Shown here piece by piece: positions 43,719-52,521 of a DNA stretch of 64,000 nt. Position numbers and translations under genes: made by a program. How positions within the stretch are numbered: the first letter of the stretch is position 1; each line of letters begins with the position of its first letter. Source of the DNA: Stenotrophomonas nematodicola (GTDB lineage Bacteria; Pseudomonadota; Gammaproteobacteria; Xanthomonadales; Xanthomonadaceae); NCBI RefSeq assembly GCF_009467805.1, contig NZ_WIAY01000008.1:91321-155320 (forward strand), given 5' to 3'. The notes under the pieces were generated by a model. The model searched no databases and was not told the DNA's origin. It saw only the letters and a program-made list of their open reading frames with translations.

Positions 43719-46103
43719 TTACTGGCACGCCTCGCAGGCTTCCGGGTTCTCCAGCGAGCAGGCCACGGCGTCCACCGGGGTGTAGCTGCTGACAGTGGTC
43801 TTGGCGATCTTGGTGGCCGGACGCGAACGCAGGTAGTACGTGGTCTTGATGCCCTGCTTCCAGGCGTACATGTACATGGAGGACATCGCGCCGATGTTCG
43901 GGCTTTCCATGAACAGGTTGAGCGAGGCGGACTGGTCGATGAACGCGCCACGGTCGGCGGCCATGTCGATCAGCGAGCGCATCGGCAGTTCCCAGGCGGT
44001 GCGGTAGACGTGGCGCAGGGTTTCCGGAATCTGGGCGATGCCCTGGATGGAACCTTCGGCCAGCTTGATCGCATCGCGCATTTCCGGCGTCCAGTGACCC
44101 AGCTTCTTCAGCTCGTTGACCAGGTAACGGTTGACCTGCAGGAAGTCGCCGGACAGGGTCTCGCGCTTGAACAGGTTGGACACCTGCGGTTCCACGCACT
44201 CGTAGCAGCCGGCGATCGAGGCGATGGTCGCGGTCGGGGCGATGGCGATCATCAGCGAGTTGCGCAGGCCATGTTCCTTGATGCGCTCGCGCAGGGCATC
44301 CCAGCGCGCGCTGTCTTCGGGCACCACGTTCCAGGCGTCGAACTGCAGTTCGCCACTGGCCGCACGGGTGTCGGCGAAGGACGGGTGCTTGCCGCGTTCC
44401 TGGGCCAGTTCGACCGAGGTTTCCAGTGCGTGGAAGTAGATCGTTTCGGCGATCTTCTTCGACAGCGCGCGGGCTTCGGCACTGTCAAAGGCCAGGCGCT
44501 TGCGGAAGAACACGTCCTGCAGGCCCATGCAGCCCAGGCCGACCGGACGCCAGCGCAGGTTGCCGCGGCGTGCCGATTCGATCGGATAGAAGTTCAGATC
44601 GATCACGCGGTCGAGCTGACGCACGGCCAGGCGCACGGTGTCGGCCAGCTTCTCGTAGTCGAACTCGCCGTGGGCATCGAAATGGTTGCCCAGGTTGATC
44701 GAGCCCAGGTTGCACACCGCGGTTTCTTCGGCCGAGGTGACTTCCAGGATTTCGGTGCACAGGTTGGACAGGTGGATCACGTTGCCCGGACGCAGGGTCT
44801 GGTTGCTGGCGCGGTTGCACTTGTCCTTGAAGGTCATCCAGCCGTTGCCGGTCTCGGCCAGGGTACGCATCATCCGCGAGTACAGCTTGCGCGCGGAAAT
44901 GGTGCGGTTGGCCTTGCCCTGGGCTTCGGCCTGCAGGTAGGCCTGCTCGAAGGCTTCACCGAACAGGTCGGTGAACTCGGGCACCACGCGCGGATCGAAC
45001 AGCGACCATTCCTGGTCGGCCTCGACGCGCTTCATGAACAGGTCCGGGATCCAGTTGGCCAGATTCAGGTTGTGCGCACGGCGCGATTCGTCGCCGGTGT
45101 TGTCGCGCAGCTCGAGGAAGTCCTCGATGTCGGCGTGCCAGGTTTCCAGGTACACGCAGGCCGCGCCCTTGCGCTTGCCGCCCTGGTTCACCGCAGCGAC
45201 CGACGAATCCATCGTCTTGAGCCACGGCACGATGCCGTTGGAGTGGCCGTTGGTCGACTTGATCAGCGAACCGCGCGAACGCACGCGGGTGTAGCTGACG
45301 CCGATGCCGCCGGAGAACTTGGACAGCTGGGCGATGTCGCCGTACTTGGAGTAGATCGACTCCAGCGAATCCTGCGGCGAATCCAGCAGGAAGCACGAGG
45401 AGAGCTGCTCGTGGGTGGTGCCGGAGTTGAACAGGGTCGGGCTGGACGGCAGGTAGTCCAGGTTGCCCATGCGGCGGTACAGCGCCAGGGCTTCCGGCAC
45501 GTCCTCGCTCAGTGCACTGGCGATGCGCAGGAAGAACTGCTGCGGGGTCTCGATCACCTTGCGGGTGTGCGGATGGCGCAGCAGGTAGCGGTCGTAGAGG
45601 GTACGCAGACCGAAGTAATCGAAGTTCAGGTCCAGCGAGATGTCGATCGCATCGTTGAGCTTGCGCGCATTGGTCTGCACGAAGTTCAGCAGGCGGTCGT
45701 TGATCAGACCCACTTCATGGCCACGGCCGACGGACTGGGAGAACGCGTAGATCTCCTGGCCGGACACTTCCTTGGCGATGAAATTGGCCAGCAGGCGCGC
45801 CGCCAGGCGACCGTATTCGGGTTCTTCACCGATCAGCAGCGCCGAGGTGCGGATGGACAGCTCGTCCAGCTCCTGGGTGGTGGCACCGTTGTACAGGCCC
45901 GAGATGGTGCGGGTGGCCACGCGCATCGGGTCGACAGCGTGCAGACCTTCGGCGGAACGCTGCACCGCACGCACGATCTTGTTCAGGTCCACCAGTTCGG
46001 TAGTGCCGTTGCGCTTGGTGACGCTCATGGCGTTGGCCGTGGGCGGCGAGGTCAGCAGGAACTGACTGTCCTGTTCGGTGGCTGCGCTGGTTTCGGTGCT
46101 CAC
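43719..46103 (-). CDS. nrdA: Class Ia ribonucleotide reductase large subunit
   Basis: A 794-residue alpha subunit that reduces ribonucleoside diphosphates. An ATP-cone allosteric domain sits at the N-terminus (SVTKRNGTTELVDLNKIVRA). The redox and radical cysteines are in QLSSCFLLDSPQDS, HLSNLCTEILEV and TAVCNLGSINLG, and the C-terminal shuttle pair is in ACEACQ. The ATG at 46103 gives a full-length product. It precedes nrdB. The 5-prime region carries a putative NrdR-regulated promoter. Confidence 0.97.
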   Translation of the reverse strand: MSTETSAATEQDSQFLLTSPPTANAMSVTKRNGTTELVDLNKIVRAVQRSAEGLHAVDPMRVATRTISGLYNGATTQELDELSIRTSALLIGEEPEYGRLAARLLANFIAKEVSGQEIYAFSQSVGRGHEVGLINDRLLNFVQTNARKLNDAIDISLDLNFDYFGLRTLYDRYLLRHPHTRKVIETPQQFFLRIASALSEDVPEALALYRRMGNLDYLPSSPTLFNSGTTHEQLSSCFLLDSPQDSLESIYSKYGDIAQLSKFSGGIGVSYTRVRSRGSLIKSTNGHSNGIVPWLKTMDSSVAAVNQGGKRKGAACVYLETWHADIEDFLELRDNTGDESRRAHNLNLANWIPDLFMKRVEADQEWSLFDPRVVPEFTDLFGEAFEQAYLQAEAQGKANRTISARKLYSRMMRTLAETGNGWMTFKDKCNRASNQTLRPGNVIHLSNLCTEILEVTSAEETAVCNLGSINLGNHFDAHGEFDYEKLADTVRLAVRQLDRVIDLNFYPIESARRGNLRWRPVGLGCMGLQDVFFRKRLAFDSAEARALSKKIAETIYFHALETSVELAQERGKHPSFADTRAASGELQFDAWNVVPEDSARWDALRERIKEHGLRNSLMIAIAPTATIASIAGCYECVEPQVSNLFKRETLSGDFLQVNRYLVNELKKLGHWTPEMRDAIKLAEGSIQGIAQIPETLRHVYRTAWELPMRSLIDMAADRGAFIDQSASLNLFMESPNIGAMSSMYMYAWKQGIKTTYYLRSRPATKIAKTTVSSYTPVDAVACSLENPEACEACQ

Positions 46104-46433
46104 GGCGGTTTCCTCTTGGCGTGATGTTGGGTGGCACAGGGACGCCTGCCGGGCAGGCGCCGGACCAGTGCGCTCGGTATCCGAGGGTGGAACAGCGGTG
46201 TCGCACGGGCCGCGACCACGCAGTCAGCCTGCGGGCGGTTCCCCTGCGTCACCGGTCATCTCCCCCCGGAGATGTGGCGCGACCGGTACCGCACGCTGTA
46301 CTTCGTGCGGTTGTCGGCAGGTCCACGATGACGGCTGCGTTGCCAGCCACCGCTGAGGGCGGTACCGGCTGCGTGCTGGCTCGATCACCGCGCTTCCCTT
46401 TTGATCCGGCGACTTGGGGTCGCTGGAACCGAC
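46104..46433 (-). promoter_or_regulatory. Long structured leader of nrdA
   Basis: About 330 nt between the proposed transcription start and the nrdA start codon, with no gene. Several stems are visible, including CATCTCC/GGAGATG and GCCTGCC/GGCAGGC, and GGCGGTAC-type repeats. I could not match it to a known riboswitch. It may hold a structured regulatory RNA. Confidence 0.4.
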
Positions 46434-46435
46434 GG

Positions 46436-46482
46436 CCACAAGATAGTGGGGGTAATAGGGATCGTCAACGCCAAATGTAGTG
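46436..46482 (-). promoter_or_regulatory. nrdA promoter with candidate NrdR boxes
   Basis: Minus strand TTGACG (complement of 46463-46468), a 17-base spacer and TATCTT (complement of 46440-46445) form a good promoter. The imperfect palindrome CCACTATCTTGTGG (46436-46449) covers the -10 box. A second similar half-site CACTACATTTGGCG (46469-46482) lies 33 bp away, centre to centre. NrdR boxes normally occur as such pairs in nrd promoters, close to 31-32 bp apart. NrdR itself is outside the window. Confidence 0.55.
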
Positions 46483-46738
46483 AAAGTTGGCAATCCCTTA
46501 CAGCGCAAGGTTCCGCTCCCGAACGCCGCTCCGGCGCCCCCGAGACCTGTCGAAACCGAGTGCGCAGTCAAGGCCGGAACAGTCATCCCGGACGCGACGC
46601 AGGGGCGCGGAAAACAGAACGACGGGCTCACGCGGACGTAACAAACCGGGGTTCGGGGGCCGGTCGCGGATGACTTCCGACCCGCGCCCGGTCGGTCCAA
46701 CGGTGCCACGCTGGCCCCTCCCCCTCGGAGACTCACGC

Positions 46739-47563
46739 ATGAGACTGGCCCTGACTGGATGTCTGCTGATGGCCCTGGGGGCGCCCGCCGCCGCCCACGC
46801 CGACGAACCCGGCAACGCGCCGGCCCTGTCCTCGCGGGAATGCGCGGTGAGCACGCCTTACGACGTGCTGGTGGACAGCGGCGGGATCTGGCTGCGCAAC
46901 CGCGACCAGGTGCCGGCGGAGATCTTCTTCCACGACGGGGAGCTCAACATCGACCGCCAGCCGATTCCGGTCAACGCCGCCGACGCCCAGCGGCTGCGCC
47001 AGCTCGAATGGGGCACCCGGCAGCTGGTCCCGGCGGTGGCCGGGGTGGCCGGCGAGGCGGTGGACATCGCCTTCGATGCGTTCGGCGCCACGGTGGAGAT
47101 CATGAGCGGGAGCCGCAGCAAGGCCCGCCAGGTGGCCCGCCTGCGCCAGGACGCCCACGACCACGTGGATCGCACCCTCGGCCGTGGCATCTGGGAGCAG
47201 GAGGCGTTCGGCGCGGGCTTCGAGCAGCGCGTGGAGCAGGCGGCCGAGTCGATGGCCGGGTCGCTGGCGCGCGGGATCATGTGGACGATGTTCACCGGCG
47301 GTGCCGGCCGCATGGAGGCCCGCGCGGCCAGAATGGAAGGCGAGCTGGAACGCAGCATGGAGATCCGCGCCAGGGCGCTGGAGGGCCACGCCCGTTCGCT
47401 GTGCACCCAGGTGCTGGCGCTGGACGATATCCAGCGCGCGCTGGAGGTGCGCTACCAGGGCAAGCCGCTGGCGATGATGGTGATGGACCGCGACCAGGAC
47501 AATGCCCCGGGGGTGGCGCGGGAGCAGCCGCGCGGCGATGCGGTGGCCCTGCCCCGTCCCTGA
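46739..47563 (+). CDS. Secreted DUF2884-family protein
   Basis: A 274-residue protein with a signal peptide (MRLALTGCLLMALGAPAAAH, cut at AHADEP). The mature part has CAVSTPYDVLVDSGGIWLRN, then a helix-rich region of about residues 110-230 with MSGSRSKARQVARLRQDAHD. It resembles the DUF2884 (YggN-like) periplasmic family, function unknown. The ATG at 46739 was preferred to longer in-frame options because it begins a signal peptide. It is transcribed away from nrdA and converges with zapE. Confidence 0.8.
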   Translation: MRLALTGCLLMALGAPAAAHADEPGNAPALSSRECAVSTPYDVLVDSGGIWLRNRDQVPAEIFFHDGELNIDRQPIPVNAADAQRLRQLEWGTRQLVPAVAGVAGEAVDIAFDAFGATVEIMSGSRSKARQVARLRQDAHDHVDRTLGRGIWEQEAFGAGFEQRVEQAAESMAGSLARGIMWTMFTGGAGRMEARAARMEGELERSMEIRARALEGHARSLCTQVLALDDIQRALEVRYQGKPLAMMVMDRDQDNAPGVAREQPRGDAVALPRP

Positions 47564-47575
47564 CGGCGGCGTGCC

Positions 47576-47592
47576 GCCCCGCCCGGCGGGGC
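47576..47592. terminator. GC-rich hairpin between convergent genes
   Basis: GCCCCGCC / GGCGGGGC inverted repeat between the DUF2884 and zapE stops. It is very GC-rich and lacks a clear T-run, so it may be a weak bidirectional terminator. Confidence 0.45.
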
Positions 47593-47603
47593 GGGGCCGG
47601 TGA

Positions 47604-48704
47604 CTAGGCGCGGTGCGCGGTGCCGAGGTACTCGGCGCTCTGCATCTCGATCAGCCGCGAGGCGGTGCGCTCGAACGCGCCCTGCAGGCGCACGCCCGAA
47701 TACAGCGCCACCGGGGAATCGCTGGCGGTGCAGACCAGATTGACGTGGCGGTCGTACAGCTCGTCGATCAGATTGACGAAGCGGCGCGCGGCATCCTCGT
47801 TCAACGTGTCGAAGTGCGGGATGTCGCCCAGCAGCACGGTGTTGAACTCATGCGCGATCTCGATGTAGTCCGACGGCCCGCGCGGGCCTTCGCACAGCGC
47901 CGTGAAGTCGAACCAGACGATGCTCTTGCCACGCCCGCGCACCGGGATCTTGCGCGCTTCGATCTCGATGTTGCCCGGCTTGGCGGCCGTACCGCCGCTG
48001 AGCTCGGCCCAGCGGCCGGCCAGCCATGCATCGCTGCCGGCGTCGCGCGGGGACCGGTAGACCGGCGAGCGGGTCAGCGCGCGCATGCGGTAATCCTCGG
48101 TGCCTTCGGCGTACAGCTCCACGCAGTAGGTCTGCAGCAGCCCGATGGCCGGCATGAAGCTGTCGCGCTGCAGGCCGTTGAGATACAGGTTCTCCACCGC
48201 CGTGTTGGAGGTGGTCACCAGGGTCACGCCCTCGGCGAACAGGCGTTCGAGCAGGCGCGCCAGCAGCATCGCATCGCCGATGTCGGTGACGAAGAACTCG
48301 TCCAGCACCAGCACGCGCAGCCTGCTGCGCCATTCCTGGGCGATCTTCGCCAGCGGGTCGCTCTGGCCCTGGTGCTCACGCAGGCGCTCGTGGATGCCGC
48401 GCATGAAGCGGTGGAAATGGGTGCGGTACTTCTGTTCGATCGGCAGGCCGTCGTAGAACAGGTCCACCAAGAAGGTCTTGCCCCGCCCCACGCCGCCCCA
48501 GAAGTACAGCCCCTTGACCGGCTCGGGCCTCTTCCAGAACGCCGACAGCCGGTCCAGCCAGCCGTCCTGCGCGCTGTCCACCAGGGCGATGTGGATGCGG
48601 TCCAGCTCAACCAGGGCCGCATGCTGGGCCGGGTCGTCCTGCCATTCGCCGCGCGCCACGCCGTCGGCGTAGCGCTGGGTCGGGGTCATCGCGGTATCGC
48701 TCAT
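47604..48704 (-). CDS. zapE: Cell division protein ZapE (AFG1-like ATPase)
   Basis: A 366-residue AAA-type ATPase that destabilises FtsZ rings during division under low-oxygen or heat conditions in E. coli. Walker A is in YFWGGVGRGKTFLVD (about residues 69-82), and Walker B is in LRVLVLDEFFVTDIGDA. The late segments KSIVWFDFTALCEGPRGPSD and YDRHVNLVCTASDSP match the AFG1 family. The start overlaps the TGA of the preceding hydrolase gene (ATGA at 48701-48704), so the two are translationally coupled. Confidence 0.95.
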   Translation of the reverse strand: MSDTAMTPTQRYADGVARGEWQDDPAQHAALVELDRIHIALVDSAQDGWLDRLSAFWKRPEPVKGLYFWGGVGRGKTFLVDLFYDGLPIEQKYRTHFHRFMRGIHERLREHQGQSDPLAKIAQEWRSRLRVLVLDEFFVTDIGDAMLLARLLERLFAEGVTLVTTSNTAVENLYLNGLQRDSFMPAIGLLQTYCVELYAEGTEDYRMRALTRSPVYRSPRDAGSDAWLAGRWAELSGGTAAKPGNIEIEARKIPVRGRGKSIVWFDFTALCEGPRGPSDYIEIAHEFNTVLLGDIPHFDTLNEDAARRFVNLIDELYDRHVNLVCTASDSPVALYSGVRLQGAFERTASRLIEMQSAEYLGTAHRA

Positions 48705-49375
48705 GCCGTAACGGCGTCCGCGTTGGGCAGCCAGTGCTTGACGCCGTGGGTGATGGCCCCGCGCAGGTCGATCAGCTTGCGGTGGAAGAAGTGGCTGGTG
48801 TCGGGCATGCGTACCAGCTCATGCGGGGCACCGATGCCCTCCAGCCAGGTGTAGACGGCCTGCGGGTCGACGATCTCGTCTTCGTCGCCCTGGATCACCA
48901 GCCACTGCGACGGCGGCTGCACGCCCTCGAAATCCCAGCGGCCGGCGGGCGGGGCGATGGACACCAGCGCGGCCGGCTGCAGGTCGCCCGCCGCACGCAG
49001 CGACACAAACGCACCGAAGCTGAAACCGGCCAGCCACAGCGTGGCCTGCGGCTGCTGCGCACGCACCCAGGCCGCGACGGCCTTGAGATCGTCCTGCTCG
49101 CCGTTGCCGTGGTCGAACTCGCCGGCCGACTGGCCGACGCTGCGGAAATTGAAGCGCACCGTGGCGATGCCGAGATCGCGCAGCGCGCGTGCGGCCATCG
49201 TGACCACTTTGTTGTGCATGCTGCCACCCTCGGTGGACAGCGGGTGGCAGACGATCGCCACCACGGGCTGCACCACGACATCGGCGTCCGGCAGATCGAC
49301 CACGACATCCAGCGGACCGACCGGGCCGTCCAGCGTCAGCGCAGCGCTTTCTTGGGGAAATGGGGGATTGTGCAT
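48701..49375 (-). CDS. Alpha/beta hydrolase (COG2945)
   Basis: A 224-residue hydrolase of the CocE/dienelactone-like COG2945 type. The nucleophile elbow is LAGFSFGAFVSLRA (GxSxG), the acid Asp is in QGDEDEIVDP, and the His near PDTSHFFHRKL. The start is set at ATG 49375 (MHNPPFPQES): the upstream ATG at 49432 would overlap the start of the divergent EamA gene. Substrate is unknown. It is coupled to zapE by an ATGA overlap, a combination frequently seen in Xanthomonadaceae. Confidence 0.88.
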   Translation of the reverse strand: MHNPPFPQESAALTLDGPVGPLDVVVDLPDADVVVQPVVAIVCHPLSTEGGSMHNKVVTMAARALRDLGIATVRFNFRSVGQSAGEFDHGNGEQDDLKAVAAWVRAQQPQATLWLAGFSFGAFVSLRAAGDLQPAALVSIAPPAGRWDFEGVQPPSQWLVIQGDEDEIVDPQAVYTWLEGIGAPHELVRMPDTSHFFHRKLIDLRGAITHGVKHWLPNADAVTA

Positions 49376-49430
49376 GGCGTCATAATAGCGTCCCTCCGCG
49401 CGCTTCACCGCCGCTTCCACCGGGTCCGTC

Positions 49431-50303
49431 ATGCACCATCTGGTTTTCAGCGTCCTCTGCAGCGTGCTGGTCTCGGTTCTGCTGAAGCTGGCACCGCGCC
49501 GGCAGCTGGACATGCCGCAGGTGGTGACGTGGAACTATCTGGTCGCCAGCGTGCTCAGCCTGCTGCTGTTGAATCCGTCACTGGCGTCGCTGCGCTCCAC
49601 GCATGCGCCGTGGCTGGCGCTGCTCGGGTTGGCGGTGACTCTGCCGGCGATCTTCCTGGTGATGGCCCGTGCGGTCACCCGTGCCGGCATCGTGCGCAGC
49701 GACGTGGCCCAGCGCCTGTCGCTGCTGTTGTCCCTGCTGGCGGCCTTCCTGGTGTTCGGGGAAACGGCCAACGGCTGGAAGCTGGCCGGGCTGGCGCTGG
49801 GTCTGCTGGCGATTCTGGGCATCAGTGTGCGCCCGCGCGCCTTGGCCACCGAGGCCGGCGGCGGGCGCGCGTGGCCGTGGCTGCTCGGGGTGTGGGTGGG
49901 CTACGCGCTGGTGGATATCCTGCTCAAGCAGGTGGCACTGTCGGGGACACCGTCGATGGCCGCGCTGACCGTCTGCTTCGGGCTGGCCTTCGTGCTGATG
50001 CTGGGACTGCAGCTGTGGCGGCACGCCAGCGGGGCCGCGCCGCTGCACTGGCGCAACGTGGGCGCAGGCGCGCTGCTGGGCCTGCTCAACTTCGGCAACA
50101 TCCTGTTCTACGTCCGCGCCCACCAGCACCTGCCGGACAGTCCGGCGGTGGTGTTTGCCGGGATGAACATCGGCGTGGTGGTGCTGGGCGCGCTGGTTGG
50201 CATCCTGGCGTTCGGCGAACGCACCAGCGTCTGGAACCGCATCGGCCTGGGGCTGGCGGTGGTGGCGATCGGGCTGATCGCCTGGGGGACCTGGTCGGTG
50301 TGA
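49431..50303 (+). CDS. EamA-family drug/metabolite transporter
   Basis: A 290-residue inner-membrane protein with about ten hydrophobic helices in two EamA repeats (FSVLCSVLVSVLLKLAPRRQ in the first, PAVVFAGMNIGVVVLGALVG in the second). Members export amino acids, nucleosides or small metabolites; the substrate cannot be told. The start is 55 bp from the divergent hydrolase. It converges on the nuclease gene with a 13-bp gap. Confidence 0.88.
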   Translation: MHHLVFSVLCSVLVSVLLKLAPRRQLDMPQVVTWNYLVASVLSLLLLNPSLASLRSTHAPWLALLGLAVTLPAIFLVMARAVTRAGIVRSDVAQRLSLLLSLLAAFLVFGETANGWKLAGLALGLLAILGISVRPRALATEAGGGRAWPWLLGVWVGYALVDILLKQVALSGTPSMAALTVCFGLAFVLMLGLQLWRHASGAAPLHWRNVGAGALLGLLNFGNILFYVRAHQHLPDSPAVVFAGMNIGVVVLGALVGILAFGERTSVWNRIGLGLAVVAIGLIAWGTWSV

Positions 50304-50316
50304 GGCAGGGTGCGGA

Positions 50317-51756
50317 TTACCGGTCGAAACCGAGCAGCAGCGGGTCGTGGTCGGAGCTGCGCCACGGGCCGGATGCGTTGCGGTCGCGGTAACCGACGTC
50401 ATCGGCTTCATCGGCGTTGATGTGCCATTCGGCGGCGCCGCGCAGGCGCTTGACCATGCCTGGGCTCAACAGCGCGTGGTCCAGCCGGCCGCTCATGCCG
50501 TTGTAGACGTAGCTGTAGGGGTGAGCGACCTTCGCCTCGGCGAAGGCGTCGTGCCAGCCGGCGGCGTGCAGGGTGCGGATCGGGTCTTCCATCGCATAGG
50601 CATTGAAGTCGCCCAGCAGTACCGCATCGGCGGTGCCGGCACCGGTCGGGTCGGTGCGCAGCCACTGGTCCAGACGCCGCGCGGAGTCCACGCGGGTGGC
50701 GTTCCAGCAGGCCTGGTCGTCCTTCTGGTCGGCATCGGCGCCGCTGGCTTCCGAGCAGCCCTTGGACTTGAAGTGGTTGGCCACGACCACGAACGGCGCG
50801 CCCTTGCCGGCGCGGAAGGCCTGCGCCATCGGCACCCGGCTGTGCGGTCCGAACGGGCCCTGCTCGAGCGTGGCCGGCCCACCGATCGGGGTGACCCGCG
50901 AAGCGCGGTAGATGATGCCGACCCGGATCGGGTTCTCGCCCGGGCCCTGCTTTGCATCGATGAAGCGCCAGTCGGCGCCGGCGCCACGATCGGCATTGAG
51001 GGCGTCGACCAGCTGGGCAATCGCCGACTGCGGGCCGTAACCGTCGTTCTCCAGCTCCATCAGCGCGGCCACGTCGGCGCCGAGCGCGTTGATGGTGGCG
51101 ACCAGCTTGGTCTTCTGCGCCTGGTGTTCGGCCAGGGTGCGGGCGCCGCGCAGGGTCGGATAGCCGCCGCCCTGCCCGTCGCCGTTGAAGAAGTTCTCCA
51201 GATTGAACGCGGCAATGTGCAGCCTGCCGGCGACCACCGGGGCCGCCGGGCGTTCCAGCGCCGGCAGTGTCAGCGGGCGGGTGACCTGCAGGCGCGGGGT
51301 GCCCTTGTCGTCCACCCGCACGATGCCTTCCACATTGCGCAGGATCATGCCGGTGCGCAGGGTGGCGCCGGCCGGCAGGTAGCCCACCGGGCCCGGGTCG
51401 CGCGCACTGCTGCCGTCATCCAGCAGCAGGCGGCGGTGGCGGTTGTCGGCCACCACCTTGTCGTGGGCCGCGCTGCGCGGGGCGGCCACTTCGCTGGGCT
51501 GCCACAGGCGGCCGCCGAAAGCCACAGTGAGTTCGCCGAAACGCGCCAGTCCGTCGGTGCCGGCCAGGGTAAGCGGGGCGGCGATACGCACCTGCTGGCC
51601 GTCCAGCGCCTGCCAGTCGGCGGGCGCGGCGGTCAGGGTGACAGTGGCACGGGCGGCGGGGGCCGGCGACGCCGGCTGGACCTGCGGCTGGGCCTGGGCG
51701 AACGCGCACGCCGGCAGCGCCAGCGACAGGGCAAGGGCGAGGGAACGACGGCGCAT
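50317..51756 (-). CDS. Secreted endonuclease/exonuclease/phosphatase-family nuclease
   Basis: A 479-residue protein with a signal peptide (MRRRSLALALSLALPACAFA). An N-terminal OB-fold-like domain (about 50-190) is followed by an EEP nuclease domain with HIAAFNLENFFNGDG, ALMELENDGYG, VVANHFKSKGCSE, LLGDFNAYAMED and the final SSDHDPLLLGFDR. This layout matches extracellular DNases such as ExeM/NucH types. It may degrade extracellular DNA for phosphate or for biofilm dispersal. The start at 51756 was chosen for the signal peptide. Confidence 0.9.
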   Translation of the reverse strand: MRRRSLALALSLALPACAFAQAQPQVQPASPAPAARATVTLTAAPADWQALDGQQVRIAAPLTLAGTDGLARFGELTVAFGGRLWQPSEVAAPRSAAHDKVVADNRHRRLLLDDGSSARDPGPVGYLPAGATLRTGMILRNVEGIVRVDDKGTPRLQVTRPLTLPALERPAAPVVAGRLHIAAFNLENFFNGDGQGGGYPTLRGARTLAEHQAQKTKLVATINALGADVAALMELENDGYGPQSAIAQLVDALNADRGAGADWRFIDAKQGPGENPIRVGIIYRASRVTPIGGPATLEQGPFGPHSRVPMAQAFRAGKGAPFVVVANHFKSKGCSEASGADADQKDDQACWNATRVDSARRLDQWLRTDPTGAGTADAVLLGDFNAYAMEDPIRTLHAAGWHDAFAEAKVAHPYSYVYNGMSGRLDHALLSPGMVKRLRGAAEWHINADEADDVGYRDRNASGPWRSSDHDPLLLGFDR

Positions 51757-51869
51757 CGACAGGCTTCTCCACAAAAGTGGTGCACAGACTACCGCCGAAA
51801 TGTGACCCGTCCAGCGCTGTGCGGCGTATCGCCGGCTCCGGCAAAGCATCCGGGGCGGGGGAGCCTCGT

Positions 51870-51892
51870 TGCCGGCCGGCGGCCGGCACTAC
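51870..51892 (-). repeat. SMAG-type GTAG repeat that supplies a stop codon
   Basis: On the minus strand GTAG (complement of 51889-51892) is followed by TGCCGGCC-GCC-GGCCGGCA, a perfect 8-bp stem. The TAG inside the GTAG is the stop codon of the cytochrome c5 gene (51889-51891), so the repeat inserted at or replaced the very end of the gene. Confidence 0.88.
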
Positions 51893-52407
51893 TTCAGGTT
51901 GGCGAGCATCCAGTCGACCGTGGCGTGGATCTGCTCTTCAGTCAGAGCCGGGTTGCCGCCCTTGGGCGGCATGATGCCGCCATCCGGACCGGTGTAGCCC
52001 TCCACGGCGTGCTTGTAGAGGGTGTCCTTGCCCTGGGCGATGCGCGCATCCCAATGGCTGTGGTCCAGGGTGGGGGCATTGCCCACGCCGTTGGTGTGGC
52101 AGGCCGTGCAGAGGTTGTCGAAGATCACCTTGCCGTCGGTGGTGCCGCCATAGGCGACCTGCGAGGCCGCCTTGGCCAGGGCGGCGGCTTTGGCCGCTGC
52201 CTGGGCGGCCGCACCGGTGCTGCCGGCATAGACGGCGCCGGCCGGGGCGATGCGCTGTTCGGTGCGCTTCACCGCCTGCGGCGAGATTTCAGGGGGAATG
52301 CTGGTGTGCAGATACGCTGCAAAGAGAATCAGGCCGAGCGTGATGGCCATCAGCAGCGCGATGACCATGGAGAAGCGTTTCAGGAACTCGAGGTCGTAAT
52401 TCCGCAC
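51889..52407 (-). CDS. Membrane-anchored c5-type cytochrome c
   Basis: A 172-residue protein with a single N-terminal membrane helix (about residues 13-33: SMVIALLMAITLGLILFAAY), an Ala-rich linker (about 55-85), and a cytochrome domain. The heme site is CTACH (Cys100, Cys103, His104), with the distal Met probably in GGIMPPKGG. It transfers electrons in the periplasm. The start is GTG 52405-52407. The stop TAG lies within a SMAG repeat. Nearby genes do not name a partner. Confidence 0.92.
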   Translation of the reverse strand: MRNYDLEFLKRFSMVIALLMAITLGLILFAAYLHTSIPPEISPQAVKRTEQRIAPAGAVYAGSTGAAAQAAAKAAALAKAASQVAYGGTTDGKVIFDNLCTACHTNGVGNAPTLDHSHWDARIAQGKDTLYKHAVEGYTGPDGGIMPPKGGNPALTEEQIHATVDWMLANLK

Positions 52408-52521
52408 TCTCTATACCCCTGGCTGGTAGTCGTTGGACCACGGCTTGTCGGCCGAGTATGACCAGCGTCGGCGGCGCTCTGCAAGCCGCCCCCGGGTGTC
52501 GCATTGCAGCATCGGCGCGGC

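Noticed and set aside
43506..46124. A roughly 870-codon plus-strand frame opposite nrdA
   Set aside because: It mirrors the nrdA coding frame and shows no domain or conserved motif; nrdA on the minus strand is certain.
46104..46433. A second cobalamin riboswitch in front of nrdA
   Set aside because: There is a GGTGA and a GCAGG-like run, but the conserved GCTGCCCCCGCA core and a B12 box are missing, so it is left as an unclassified leader.
50347..52461. A roughly 700-codon plus-strand frame across the nuclease and cytochrome genes
   Set aside because: It overlaps two genes with clear catalytic motifs on the minus strand; composition is Arg/Gly/Ala-biased and unlike a protein.
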